Both the position numbers and the translations under genes were made by a program. From Flavobacterium faecale (GTDB lineage: Bacteria > Bacteroidota > Bacteroidia > Flavobacteriales > Flavobacteriaceae): a stretch of 64,000 bases of DNA. Below, one piece after another: positions 51,437-60,855 of the stretch. The notes beneath the pieces are model-generated. The model was not told where the DNA came from, did not search any database, and saw nothing but the letters and a program-made list of their open reading frames with translations. Every line of letters begins with the position of its first letter. The stretch's first letter is position 1. Where the stretch lies: contig NZ_CP020918.1 in the NCBI RefSeq assembly GCF_003076455.1, forward strand, positions 2,170,001-2,234,000, written 5' to 3'.

Positions 51437-53944
51437 CTATCTCTTCAAAGAAAAATGACCTTTAAATTCTGTCCCATCCTTCTTAGTAGCAATAAACCAG
51501 TAATCTGTAGCAGGAAGGTTTTGACCGTTGAAGGTTCCGTCCCAAGATTGGTTTTTCAGTAGGGTTTTTATAAGTTTTCCATAGCGATCAAAGACCTTTA
51601 ATTCCCATCCATCTTCTGGATTAGAGGCAACTAAACTCCAGTTGTCATTGTGACCATCATTGTTAGGGGTAAAAAATTTAGGGTACATAACCAAAGCTAC
51701 TTCGCTTAATGTAGTACCACAACCGTTGCGGTCACGTACATATACAACATAATTGCCTGCGATAAGATTGGTAAACTGGTTACTGCTCTGGTAGTTCTTA
51801 TCATCCAATGCATATTCATAATCGCCATTTCCAGTTACCATTACCATTATGGTATTTTGATTGTCTGTCCAATCTGTGGTTTCAATAGCCGTTACGACTG
51901 CTATAGTTGATTTTTTTACACTAAAGTTTTTTGTAGTCGTACAAGCAATGGCTCCGTAATTTTTGGTAACAGTTATCCAATAGTCATCCGGGGTGGTAAT
52001 TATAATTTGAGGAGTGGTTTGCCCTGTTGACCAAAGGTATTGGTCGTAACCCGCATCTGCAGTTATGGTGATTGTAGCATTATCGCAAATAGCTACAGTG
52101 TCCGGAATCGTTATTTTTGGCTTATCAACTACCGTCAATTGCAAAACAGCAATTCCGTAGCAAGAGGTAGACGAATTTATTCGAACAAAAAGCTCGTTAA
52201 TACCTGTCTTTAATGCATACGTAGCGGTTGTCGTAATTTTGGTTGTAGCTAGTTCGTTTTCTGCTCCAGTTTTGGTCGAATAAAAATCAAAAGTATATCC
52301 ATTTGTGCTTGCAATCAAATTGTTAGTGTATGAATTTAGATTTACAATTTCTTTTCCATCGTTCAAGTCGTCGCAAAGTACTTCACTGTGATCCATTGCG
52401 GGTAATGTATCGATTAATTCAATTTGTACCATTTGTCTCAAAATACTCTCACAACTATTTTGGGTTTGTGATGCATAATAGAAGTTTCCATCAACCAAGG
52501 GTGTACCAATAACCAACTGCAATCCACCTATAGGCGAGTCATACCATTTTACAGCAGTACCATTAATTGCAATAGTGGCTAAAGTTGGATTTTGACTACT
52601 ACAAAAAGTTTGCTTTAAAGTTGCTGTTGGTGCAGGGGTGTTTGGAATGTTTATTGAAACGGGAGTTCTTTCACTCTCACAACCATCAATAGTTTGGGAA
52701 GCGTAGTACATTATGCCATTTTGCAGTGCTGTTGTATTTAAAAGTAGATTCCCGTTGGCTAGGGAATCGTACCATTTTATACTTTGACCAGTAATTGTAA
52801 TATCAGATAAAGTTGCATTTTGTTGCAAACAAAAAGTTTGACTTGCTGTAGCAGTCGGTAAAGGTTGTGGTGTAATTATGACGGTTTGATTTTGTGTAGC
52901 TTTATTCCCGTTTCCATCGTCATACGTCCATACGATGGTGTACGTTCCGGGTAAATTATACGATAGCGGACTAGTAGTTGTGGCACTAATTGTTCCTGCA
53001 CAAGCATCGGTAGCTGTTGGTGTTGTTGTGATTTGAGTTTTACAATCGCCAGTGATGGATGGTAGGGTTGCTAAATTGGGAATTGGAGGCTGGTTGTCGT
53101 CAAATATAACTTTTACGACAGTTCTAATACTTTCGCACTCACTAGAACCTTGTGAGGCATAATAAGTCGTATTATTATCCAATAGATTAGTATTTGGAAT
53201 TGCACTGCCTCCAGTTGAAGCATGGTACCAGGACAAGTTTGTTCCCGTAGTAATTATTATATCAGCCAAAGTTTTTGTGTTTGCACTGCAAAAAAATTGA
53301 GGTGATGGAATTTCTGGAGCTGGATTTTCTAAAGTGGTAAAAGTAGTGCTTGAGTTTTTCAAAAAGTACCAATTTGTATCGGAGTAAGCGACATCGTCTA
53401 CAATTATACAGAAAAGATTAGAGTTTCCCCAAAAATTACTATAATGTGATTGTAAAAGATTATTATGACCGTTTTTTAAATTGAGGTAAGTCAATAAATT
53501 ATTATTACACCAAAGGTTTGTTAAATTGATATTGTTCGATACATCCATTCGAGTTAAAAAGTTCTCTTTGCAATCAATAACTTTTAAATTGGTGTTTTTC
53601 GAAATATCCAAATTTGTTAATAAGTTATTATAACAATAAAGAACCGTTAATTTGGTGTTTTTAGACACATCAAGCGTGGTTAATTTGTTGTATTGACAAG
53701 CTAAATTTGTTAAATTAGTAAATCCTTCAATTCCAGTTAAATCCGAAATTTCAATACCATAAACAGATACGTTTAAATATGTAATTGAATTAATGGTCGA
53801 AGTTAAGATTTTCCCATCGGGAACGCCACTATCAATTCCTCGATAAATAAGTGCTTTTTCAAAATTGACATCAGGTATTTGTGTATATTGTCCATAAAAC
53901 GAAAAAGACATAAGAAAGAAAATAAAATTTAATGATTTTTTCAT
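51437..53944 (-). CDS. T9SS type B protein with LRR, HYR-like and Ig-like modules
   Basis: I chose ATG at 53944, not 53983, because only then does the protein open with a signal peptide (MKKSLNFIFFLMSFSFYG) and because the -7 box lies at 53986. The protein is 835 residues. Leucine-rich repeats of about 21 residues follow (NLTNLACQYNKLTTLDVSKN and so on, 5 units). After them come Ig-like modules (LSWYHAS, IKWYDSL, VKWYDSP with YYASQ), a HYR-like module (TIVWTYDDGNGNKATQ) and the type B sorting domain (FFTPNNDGHNDNW, HFSLKR). It closely resembles the C-terminal third of the giant adhesin. Confidence 0.9.
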   Translation of the reverse strand: MKKSLNFIFFLMSFSFYGQYTQIPDVNFEKALIYRGIDSGVPDGKILTSTINSITYLNVSVYGIEISDLTGIEGFTNLTNLACQYNKLTTLDVSKNTKLTVLYCYNNLLTNLDISKNTNLKVIDCKENFLTRMDVSNNINLTNLWCNNNLLTYLNLKNGHNNLLQSHYSNFWGNSNLFCIIVDDVAYSDTNWYFLKNSSTTFTTLENPAPEIPSPQFFCSANTKTLADIIITTGTNLSWYHASTGGSAIPNTNLLDNNTTYYASQGSSECESIRTVVKVIFDDNQPPIPNLATLPSITGDCKTQITTTPTATDACAGTISATTTSPLSYNLPGTYTIVWTYDDGNGNKATQNQTVIITPQPLPTATASQTFCLQQNATLSDITITGQSIKWYDSLANGNLLLNTTALQNGIMYYASQTIDGCESERTPVSINIPNTPAPTATLKQTFCSSQNPTLATIAINGTAVKWYDSPIGGLQLVIGTPLVDGNFYYASQTQNSCESILRQMVQIELIDTLPAMDHSEVLCDDLNDGKEIVNLNSYTNNLIASTNGYTFDFYSTKTGAENELATTKITTTATYALKTGINELFVRINSSTSCYGIAVLQLTVVDKPKITIPDTVAICDNATITITADAGYDQYLWSTGQTTPQIIITTPDDYWITVTKNYGAIACTTTKNFSVKKSTIAVVTAIETTDWTDNQNTIMVMVTGNGDYEYALDDKNYQSSNQFTNLIAGNYVVYVRDRNGCGTTLSEVALVMYPKFFTPNNDGHNDNWSLVASNPEDGWELKVFDRYGKLIKTLLKNQSWDGTFNGQNLPATDYWFIATKKDGTEFKGHFSLKR

Positions 53945-53985
53945 TATAAATTGGTACGGTTTTTTATTGCAAAAATCAGGCAAAA

Positions 53986-53993
53986 CAAATATA
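53986..53993 (-). promoter_or_regulatory. -7 box TATATTTG for the LRR adhesin gene
   Basis: Exact TAnnTTTG match on the minus strand, 41 nt before the ATG at 53944 and only 2 nt before the earlier ATG at 53983, which supports the later start. Confidence 0.55.
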
Positions 53994-54085
53994 ATTGAAT
54001 ACTTTCAAATTTTTTATTTATTTTGTAATAAAACCAGTTCTTAAAACTTTCAATCAGCTTTAAGATAGAAACTGAAATTATCCCC

Positions 54086-54093
54086 TATTTTTG
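54086..54093 (+). promoter_or_regulatory. -7 box TATTTTTG for the radical SAM gene
   Basis: Exact TAnnTTTG match, 16 nt before the TTG start at 54110. Confidence 0.5.
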
Positions 54094-54109
54094 CATAAAA
54101 CATTATCTC

Positions 54110-56338
54110 TTGAAAACTAAATTACTGCTCATTACCCCACCGTTTACGCAATTGAATACGCCATATCCAGCAACGGCCTACATCAAAGGTTTTTTGAATA
54201 CCATAAATGTAGCTTCTGTTCAAGCAGATTTGGGTATTGAAGTAATTTTAAAATTATTTTCGAAAGAAGGGTTGCAAGACTTGTTTGCAGCAGGAAGTCA
54301 AAAGCTGCAAAGGGAAGATATTTCAACGAATTCGAGAAGAATATTCGCTTTACAAGACGAATATTGCAAGACCATAAACCCTGTAATTGCATTTTTACAA
54401 GGGAAAAATCCAACCTTAGCGCTACAAATTTGCCAAGAAGATTATTTGCCTGAGGCTTCTCGATTTGCACAATTGGAAGAACTTGATTGGGCTTTTGGAA
54501 GCATGGGAACACAAGACAAAGCCAAACACCTTGCTACTTTATACCTTGAAGATATATCCGATTTTATTGTCGAATGTGTCGATGCTAACTTTGGTTTCAG
54601 TCGCTATGCCGAGCGTTTAGGGCGGTCTGCTAATTCGTTTGATGAATTATATGACGCTTTAAATCAAGAGCCTACCTATATAGACGGAATATTTCTTTCG
54701 ATAGTAAAAGAAAGAATAGAAACCGTTCAACCTACCATGTTTTTAATCTCGGTTCCTTTTCCAGGAAATCTTTACAGCGCTTTTCGTGCGGGACAATGGG
54801 TGAAGCAACATTATCCAAATATCAAAATTTCGATGGGTGGAGGTTTCCCTAACACCGAATTACGCTCTCTTACTGATGCACGAGTATTTGAATTCCTAGA
54901 TTTCATAACGCTAGACGACGGTGAAGCGCCAATCGAAGAGTTGCTATTGAGTTTGGAACAGCCAATAGCCAATAGCCAACAGCCAACAGCCTTAAAAAGA
55001 ACATTTCTGTTAGAAAATGGAAAAGTTGTTTATAGAAACAATTCGACCAAACCCGACTACAAGCAGGCACAAGTAGGTACACCCGATTATTCGGATTTGT
55101 TATTAGACAAATATATTTCGGTGATCGAAATTGTCAATCCCATGCACCGTATGTGGAGTGATGGGCGCTGGAACAAACTTACCATGGCGCACGGTTGCTA
55201 TTGGGGGAAATGTACATTTTGCGATATTTCATTAGATTATATAAAGATTTACGAACCCGTAGCGGCCAATTTGCTTTGTGATCGCATTGAAGAATTAGTG
55301 ATTCAAACTGGTCAAACAGGATTCCATTTTGTTGACGAAGCAGCTCCGCCAGCATTGATGCGCGCTTTAGCGCTCGAAATCTTGAAGCGAAAAATTTCTA
55401 TTACTTGGTGGACAAACATTCGATTCGAAAAAAGTTTTACTGCAGATTTATGCCTTTTATTGAAAGCTTCGGGCTGTATCGCCGTTTCGGGTGGTCTTGA
55501 AGTGGCATCAGATAGGCTCTTGAAATTAATAGACAAAGGTGTGACAGTAGAGCAAGTTGCTAAGGTTACGCAACATTTTACGCAGGCCGGAATCATGGTG
55601 CATTCGTACTTAATGTACGGATACCCTACACAAACAGTGCAAGAAACTGTGGATAGCCTCGAAATGGTGCGTCAAATGTTTGAAGCTGGCGTATTGCAAT
55701 CTGGTTTTTGGCATCAATTTGCCATGACGGCGCACAGTCCTGTTGGGATGAATCCAGAAGATTTTGGTGTTATTCCAACTTCTCCTAGTTTGGGAGGTTT
55801 AGGAGAGGCTTTTTTTGCCAATAATGATATTGATTTCAAAGATAAAACAGGAATTGATCATGATAAATTTAGTTTCGGCTTAAAAAAATCATTGTTTAAC
55901 TTTATGCACGGCATTTGCTTTGACTACGAGTTGCAAGATTGGTTCGATTTTAAAATTCCTAAAACTAAGATTCCTATTGATTTTATCGAAAAAGCTTTAG
56001 CAAACGATCTTGTTTTGACCACAAAACCTACTGCCAAAATAGTATGGCTTGGAGGAAAACCCGAAATAGATCATTTTACCAAATCCAAAAAAGGGAATTC
56101 GTGGGAGATGATGCGTTTGACTTTTCATGATAAAAAAGAAAGTTTTGAGATTCAAACCAACAAAGAAGAAGGAGAGTGGTTGGCTCAAATGTTAGTCAAA
56201 ATTTCGGTCCATACTAATAAGGTATATACTTTTCAAGAATTAAAAGCCGATTTTGAAAGTCAGCTTGAAGATTTCGAATTGTTTTGGTATTCAAAACCGA
56301 TACATATAATAAGGAGTTTCGGATTATTAACATTATAA
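54110..56338 (+). CDS. B12-binding-type radical SAM protein
   Basis: The 742-residue protein starts at a TTG codon (KTKLLLITPPFTQLNTPYPA is the usual N-terminal strand of the B12-binding-type domain). ISMGGGFPNTELRSL is in the same domain. The radical SAM cluster site HGCYWGKCTFCDIS has Cys363, Cys368 and Cys371, with CX4CX2C spacing instead of the common CX3CX2C. SGGLEVASDRLLKLIDKGV and SYLMYGYPTQTVQETVDSL are further SAM motifs. A 7-base tandem repeat (54959-54991) falls inside the gene. The aldo/keto reductase gene follows at 56347. The substrate is unknown. Confidence 0.88.
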   Translation: MKTKLLLITPPFTQLNTPYPATAYIKGFLNTINVASVQADLGIEVILKLFSKEGLQDLFAAGSQKLQREDISTNSRRIFALQDEYCKTINPVIAFLQGKNPTLALQICQEDYLPEASRFAQLEELDWAFGSMGTQDKAKHLATLYLEDISDFIVECVDANFGFSRYAERLGRSANSFDELYDALNQEPTYIDGIFLSIVKERIETVQPTMFLISVPFPGNLYSAFRAGQWVKQHYPNIKISMGGGFPNTELRSLTDARVFEFLDFITLDDGEAPIEELLLSLEQPIANSQQPTALKRTFLLENGKVVYRNNSTKPDYKQAQVGTPDYSDLLLDKYISVIEIVNPMHRMWSDGRWNKLTMAHGCYWGKCTFCDISLDYIKIYEPVAANLLCDRIEELVIQTGQTGFHFVDEAAPPALMRALALEILKRKISITWWTNIRFEKSFTADLCLLLKASGCIAVSGGLEVASDRLLKLIDKGVTVEQVAKVTQHFTQAGIMVHSYLMYGYPTQTVQETVDSLEMVRQMFEAGVLQSGFWHQFAMTAHSPVGMNPEDFGVIPTSPSLGGLGEAFFANNDIDFKDKTGIDHDKFSFGLKKSLFNFMHGICFDYELQDWFDFKIPKTKIPIDFIEKALANDLVLTTKPTAKIVWLGGKPEIDHFTKSKKGNSWEMMRLTFHDKKESFEIQTNKEEGEWLAQMLVKISVHTNKVYTFQELKADFESQLEDFELFWYSKPIHIIRSFGLLTL
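54959..54991 (+). repeat. Heptanucleotide tandem repeat YAGCCAA inside the radical SAM gene
   Basis: Units CAGCCAA, TAGCCAA, TAGCCAA, CAGCCAA and a final CAGCC, that is 4.7 copies of 7 bp. They encode QPIANSQQPTA. Because 7 is not a multiple of 3, gain or loss of one unit would shift the frame. Confidence 0.85.
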
Positions 56339-56346
56339 AAAACAAG

Positions 56347-57309
56347 ATGAAATACAATAGATGTGGAAAGAGTGGCTTGTTATTGCCGCAAATTTCTTTA
56401 GGCCTATGGCATAATTTTGGTTCTGTCGATAATTTCGAGAATGGTGAAAACATTGTTAAAGAAGCTTTCGATAGCGGAATTACTCATTTTGACTTAGCTA
56501 ATAATTACGGTCCCGTTCCAGGATCTGCGGAAACTAATTTCGGTAGAATATTAAAAAATAACTTCCAAGGAAACCTGCGTGATCAAATGGTGATTTCGAC
56601 TAAAGCTGGTTATACCATGTGGGACGGTCCTTATGGAGACTGGGGATCTCGAAAATATTTGCTTTCTAGTCTTGATCAAAGCTTGAAAAGAATGAATTTG
56701 GAGTATGTCGATATTTTTTATTCCCACCGTCCAGATCCGGAAACGCCTATTGAAGAAACCATGATGGCCTTAGACTATGCCGTGCGTTCAGGAAAAGCAT
56801 TATATGTAGGTATCAGCAATTATTCTGCAGAGCAAACTAAAGTGGCTGTTGAAGTTTTAAAGCAATTAGGAACACCTTGTTTAATTCATCAAGCCAAATA
56901 CTCAATGTTGCAACGTTGGGTTGAAGATGGTTTACTGGATGTACTCGAAGATAAAGGAGTGGGTTGTATTGCATTTTCACCTTTGGCACAAGGATTGCTT
57001 ACAGATAAATATCTTAAAGGAATTCCAGAACACTCGAGAGCGTCCAATCCTAACGGACATTTAAAACGTGATGAGGTAACGGATGATAAAATCCAAAAGT
57101 TGATTCAGTTAAATGAAATTGCTTTAAATAGAAATCAATCGCTTGCGCAAATGGCACTGGCGTGGATAATGAAGGATAACAGAATTACATCGGTACTTAT
57201 AGGAGCGAGTTCTGTGGGGCAATTAAAAAATAATTTAGACAGTCTAGGGAATACCAACTTTAGTTCTGATGAAATTAACACTATCAATAACATATTAATT
57301 AGTATTTAA
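56347..57309 (+). CDS. Aldo/keto reductase (YghZ/MgrA-like)
   Basis: From the ATG at 56347 (MKYNRCGKSGLLLPQISLGL) the protein has 320 residues; an earlier in-frame ATG at 56284 falls inside the radical SAM gene. HFDLANNYGPVPGSAETNFG has the catalytic Asp and Tyr, and FYSHRPDPETPIEETMMALD and QAKYSMLQRWVEDG are typical. Members reduce glyceraldehyde 3-phosphate, methylglyoxal and related aldehydes with NADPH. It lies 8 bp after the radical SAM stop and shares its transcript. Confidence 0.9.
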   Translation: MKYNRCGKSGLLLPQISLGLWHNFGSVDNFENGENIVKEAFDSGITHFDLANNYGPVPGSAETNFGRILKNNFQGNLRDQMVISTKAGYTMWDGPYGDWGSRKYLLSSLDQSLKRMNLEYVDIFYSHRPDPETPIEETMMALDYAVRSGKALYVGISNYSAEQTKVAVEVLKQLGTPCLIHQAKYSMLQRWVEDGLLDVLEDKGVGCIAFSPLAQGLLTDKYLKGIPEHSRASNPNGHLKRDEVTDDKIQKLIQLNEIALNRNQSLAQMALAWIMKDNRITSVLIGASSVGQLKNNLDSLGNTNFSSDEINTINNILISI

Positions 57310-57821
57310 TTGTTCATTTTCAAAAATAAGCTAAAGGTCTCAATTTGTTTTGAGGCCTTTTTTTGTTTTAAAAATCGCTGTTTGTACAAAATCAGTAATT
57401 AATTTATTTGAGTATGTAACCCCTATAAATTGAGGGGGTGTGTTGTTTTAATGTTGTTTTATTACTTGTTTAATGGTTAATAAAGACATTATTTTTTACT
57501 AAGCACTATTTATTTAAGGGTGTTTGTTGTAAAAACGCATTATTAAATATGTATTTATAAGGGGGAATTATGAGGATAGTCCATTTTTTTGTTTTTGATT
57601 TTTGGTTATTAATAAAACGATTCTAAAAGAGGTAAAAAGTAAACTCAAATTTATTTTAGTTAATATTTACTTAATATATTCGCCTCAGAAGAACAAAAAA
57701 AAAGTGTATTTGAGTTTTTTGAAATCAGGAAAATTTGAAATTATAATAGTTTTCAAATGTAGTAGTGATTAAAGATTGGGCAAGTACAAGAACAAATTAT
57801 TAAATCAAAACAAGATTAAAC
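57310..57821. other. 512-bp intergenic region
   Basis: It contains the terminator at 57333-57364 and the long AT-rich leader of the porin gene. A weak -7-like TATATTCG is at 57675. No coding ORF was seen. Confidence 0.55.
57333..57364 (+). terminator. Rho-independent terminator after the aldo/keto reductase
   Basis: An 11-bp stem with one wobble pair (AAAGGTCTCAA arm), 6-nt loop and T-run. Confidence 0.85.
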
Positions 57822-58856
57822 ATGAAGAAAGTAATTATTATTTTAGCTTTAGCGCTAACAGGAAACATGGCATTTGCTCAAGACACGCCATTAGAAATCT
57901 CTGGTTCTGCGGATCTTTATTATAAATATGATTTTGCTAAAACAGGAAATATTGGAACTAGTTTTGCAAGTGATCAGAATTCACTTTCATTAGGAATGAT
58001 TGACATTGCGTTGAAAAAAACAACAGGTAAAACTACATTTGTAGGGGAACTTTCTTTCGGACCAAGAGGTCAATACCAATCTATTTTAAATGGTGATGGC
58101 AGCCCTGATAATGCATCAAATTCTTTCAATATTCAAAACCTATATGTGGCTTATGCTGCTTCAGAAAAATTGACTTTGACTGCTGGGTATATGGGAACAT
58201 TTGTTGGATATGAAGTTATTTCACCTTTGGCTAATTTTCACTATTCTACATCTTATTTATTTACGAATGGTCCGTTCCAAAACGCTGGAGTTAAAGCTAA
58301 TTATGCTTTTTCAGACAAAGTTGGTTTGATGGTTGGAGCATTTAATAATACTTGGAATGTATATTCTGCTGAACCAATGAGAGGATTGAATGCAATTGGT
58401 GCTCAATTATCACTAGCTCCTGCAGAAGGTGTTAGTGCTTACATTAACTTCATGGATGGCGCTGACTCAGGTACTATAATAGATTTAACGGCTTCTTTTC
58501 AATTGTCAGAAAAGTTCACTTTAGGGTTAAATGCTGCTGACTGGACTGCACCAGGAAGTGGAGATGCTGGTTATACGGGTGTTGCACTTTACCCATCGGT
58601 AGCAGTATCTGAAAATTTTGGCTTAGGATTAAGAGCTGAATATTTTAAATCAAAGAAAGATGATGATTTGTTTGGTTTGAATGCAGACAATTCTGTAACT
58701 GCATTAACTTTGACGGCTAATCTTAAAGCGGGTGGATTGACTTTTATTCCAGAATTTAGATTGGATAGTGCTAAAAATGATAACTTCATGGATTCTAACA
58801 TGATGGATACAAAATCTGCTTCTCAGTTTTCTGTAGCATGTGTGTACGGATTCTAA
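57822..58856 (+). CDS. Outer-membrane beta-barrel porin, OmpL-like (bbp2 family)
   Basis: The 344-residue protein has a signal peptide (MKKVIIILALALTGNMAFAQ). Alternating hydrophobic strands run from SGSADLYYKYDFAKTGN through NIQNLYVAYAASEKLTLTAG and GTFVGYEVISPLANFHYSTS to a final VACVYGF, the Phe-ended C-terminus of outer-membrane barrels. This is the pattern of the Bacteroidota OmpL-like porin-2 family. It probably forms a channel for small solutes. A terminator follows. Confidence 0.85.
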   Translation: MKKVIIILALALTGNMAFAQDTPLEISGSADLYYKYDFAKTGNIGTSFASDQNSLSLGMIDIALKKTTGKTTFVGELSFGPRGQYQSILNGDGSPDNASNSFNIQNLYVAYAASEKLTLTAGYMGTFVGYEVISPLANFHYSTSYLFTNGPFQNAGVKANYAFSDKVGLMVGAFNNTWNVYSAEPMRGLNAIGAQLSLAPAEGVSAYINFMDGADSGTIIDLTASFQLSEKFTLGLNAADWTAPGSGDAGYTGVALYPSVAVSENFGLGLRAEYFKSKKDDDLFGLNADNSVTALTLTANLKAGGLTFIPEFRLDSAKNDNFMDSNMMDTKSASQFSVACVYGF

Positions 58857-58912
58857 ATCATACAATAGCCTAGAACCTAGTGCTGGGCTTATTTAAAAAT
58901 ATTTTTTTTTTG

Positions 58913-58955
58913 CTGTCAAGACATTCTTTACTAGATGTGTTGACAGTTTTTTTTT
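58913..58955 (+). terminator. Rho-independent terminator after the porin gene
   Basis: A stem of CTGTCAA with TTGACAG, then ACAT with ATGT after one mismatch, and a long T-run. Confidence 0.8.
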
Positions 58956-59164
58956 GTTGTATCATTTTATGATGGATGAGCTTCTATAATCTCGATTTGG
59001 TAAAGTCAAGACGATACCGTTATTTGATAGCTATATGAAAACTGCTATTAATTTATACTTATAATTATTGTCAACATCCTAAAGGTCTATCATTCAATTA
59101 AAATGATTTTAGAAATTATTTAGACAAGAAAATCCTTTAAAGGGATATCTCTCATCCCTTTATC

Positions 59165-59305
59165 TTAGTAGTTTGGTTTGTAAGGTGATTGTTTTCGCCA
59201 TTCCGCACCGTTAAAGTAAGCATAATGCTGTTTTGAAAAGTTGTAAACCTCGCCAATAATGCTGAAATTTGATAAGCATACAATTTGCTTGCACCTTTTT
59301 AACAT
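59165..59305 (-). CDS. Possible small protein, 46 residues
   Basis: This minus-strand ORF with ATG at 59305 reads MLKRCKQIVCLSNFSIIGEV, then YNFSKQHYAYFNGAEWRKQS and a short PYKPNY end. The Tyr, Phe and Trp content and the balanced codons look more protein-like than chance AT-rich sequence, but it has no visible promoter and no recognised family. It could also be a chance ORF. Confidence 0.3.
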   Translation of the reverse strand: MLKRCKQIVCLSNFSIIGEVYNFSKQHYAYFNGAEWRKQSPYKPNY

Positions 59306-59442
59306 GATATGAAGTAACGGGGTTTGTTTATTTTCGAAAAGAGTTTAATAAGAAATCCCTCTGTTTATTTTTATCGAATGATATAAAGCTGTTTCAAATT
59401 GCATTGCATTTCAATTTGTTCAAATTTTAATAGTAACCTTTT

Positions 59443-60795
59443 ATGATATTCAAATCAATAAACCCGTACACAACTGAGATCATTGCTGAGCATGAACTCC
59501 TGACAGATTCCCAACTAAACCAAAAATTAGCTCAAGCTGAAAAAGCTTTTAAGTATTGGCGAACAACAACTTTTGCAGAAAGAGCTGAGAAGATGAAAAA
59601 TTTAGCAACCGTATTGCGCAATAAGCAAAATGAATTAGGGCTGCTAATTACTAATGAAATGGGTAAAATTCTTCAGGAAGGAATTGATGAGGTCGGAAAA
59701 TCGGCAGCCAATTGTGACTTTTATGCCGAGAAAGCAGAGGAAATGCTACAAGATCATTTCCATGATACTCCGTTCAAGAGTATGTCTGTTTATGATCCTA
59801 TGGGGGCCGTTTTTGCAATTATGCCCTGGAATTATCCCTTTTGGCAAGTATTGCGATACGCCGCTCCAGCAATTATGGCTGGTAATGTTTCTATTTTAAA
59901 GCATGCGCCAAATGTTATAGGTTGTGCCAAAGCTATTGAAGAGGCTTTCTTAGAAGCCGGATTTCCCGAAGGTGTCTTTCAGCAAATCACCATTGACATT
60001 CCGCAAGTAGAAAAAGTAATAGCCTCAGATATTGTAAGCGGAATAACATTGACTGGTAGTGAAATGGCAGGATCTTCTGTTGCTGCATTGGCGGGTAAGC
60101 ACATTAAAAAAACAGTGATGGAGCTCGGAGGATCAGATGCTTTTATTATTCTTGATGATGCTGATATCGAAAAAGCAGCAACGGTTGCAACCCAATCAAG
60201 AATGTTAAATGCTGGTCAAGCTTGTATATGCGCTAAACGTTTTATCGTGACCGAAAAAGTGGCAAATGCTTTTGCAGCATTATTTGCTGAGAAAATTTCA
60301 AGATTAACGCAAGGTAATCCGCTTGATACTACAATTGCGATGGGACCTTTGGCTAGACTTGATTTAGCCGAAAAACTAAGTCATCAACTTGAGAAATCAC
60401 TCGAGCAAGGGGCAAAACTTGTTTTGGGAGGATCACGTGAAAACTGCAATTTCCAACCTACATTAATAGATTTTGTAGATGCAAACAATATTGCTTTCCA
60501 AGAAGAAACCTTTGGACCACTAGCTACTTTGATTAGAGCTAAAGATGAAAAAGACGCAATTGCTATAGCAAATAACCACCGTTATGGTTTGGCATCGTCA
60601 CTATGGACAGAGGATCGAGACAATGCATATAAGGTAGCAAGACAAATAGAAGCTGGAAATGTATTTGTAAATTCTTTAGTGCGTTCAGATTCTAGAATTC
60701 CTTTTGGCGGAATCAAAAAATCAGGTTACGGAAGAGAATTATCAGATGTAGGTATTAAAGAATTCATGAATGTGAAATCGGTAATAATCGAATAA
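59443..60795 (+). CDS. NAD(P)-dependent succinate-semialdehyde dehydrogenase-like enzyme
   Basis: The 450-residue aldehyde dehydrogenase has Glu227 in MELGG (general base) and Cys261 in AGQACICAKRFIV (nucleophile). The Asn of MPWNYPFW is the oxyanion residue, and ITLTGSEMAG is the cofactor loop. IVTEKVANAFAALF, FGPLATLIRA and FGGIKKSGYGRELSD complete the family pattern. The 450-residue size and the NPYTTEIIA start fit succinate-semialdehyde dehydrogenases of the GabD2 type. Exact substrate and cofactor are not certain. Confidence 0.85.
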   Translation: MIFKSINPYTTEIIAEHELLTDSQLNQKLAQAEKAFKYWRTTTFAERAEKMKNLATVLRNKQNELGLLITNEMGKILQEGIDEVGKSAANCDFYAEKAEEMLQDHFHDTPFKSMSVYDPMGAVFAIMPWNYPFWQVLRYAAPAIMAGNVSILKHAPNVIGCAKAIEEAFLEAGFPEGVFQQITIDIPQVEKVIASDIVSGITLTGSEMAGSSVAALAGKHIKKTVMELGGSDAFIILDDADIEKAATVATQSRMLNAGQACICAKRFIVTEKVANAFAALFAEKISRLTQGNPLDTTIAMGPLARLDLAEKLSHQLEKSLEQGAKLVLGGSRENCNFQPTLIDFVDANNIAFQEETFGPLATLIRAKDEKDAIAIANNHRYGLASSLWTEDRDNAYKVARQIEAGNVFVNSLVRSDSRIPFGGIKKSGYGRELSDVGIKEFMNVKSVIIE

Positions 60796-60827
60796 TACTA
60801 TATTTTCAATAATCTTGGCTAAAAAAA

Positions 60828-60855
60828 AAAGAGTTAAGCGAAAGCTTAACTCTTT
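60828..60855. terminator. Bidirectional terminator between convergent genes
   Basis: A 12-bp perfect stem (AAAGAGTTAAGC with its complement) closed by a GAAA tetraloop, with A and T runs on either side. Confidence 0.92.

Larger units (their letters stand above)
58857..59442. other. 586-bp region between the porin and the dehydrogenase
   Basis: It holds the terminator at 58913 and one possible small ORF on the minus strand (59165-59305). The rest is AT-rich with no other ORF of coding character. Confidence 0.5.

Noticed and set aside
53945..53983. The earlier start codon at 53983 for the LRR adhesin
   Set aside because: The extra 13 residues precede the signal peptide and the -7 promoter box ends 2 nt before that ATG, so the start at 53944 is preferred.
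56284..56346. The upstream in-frame start at 56284 for the aldo/keto reductase
   Set aside because: It lies inside the radical SAM coding region and adds residues not found before the usual MKYNRCGKSG-type start.
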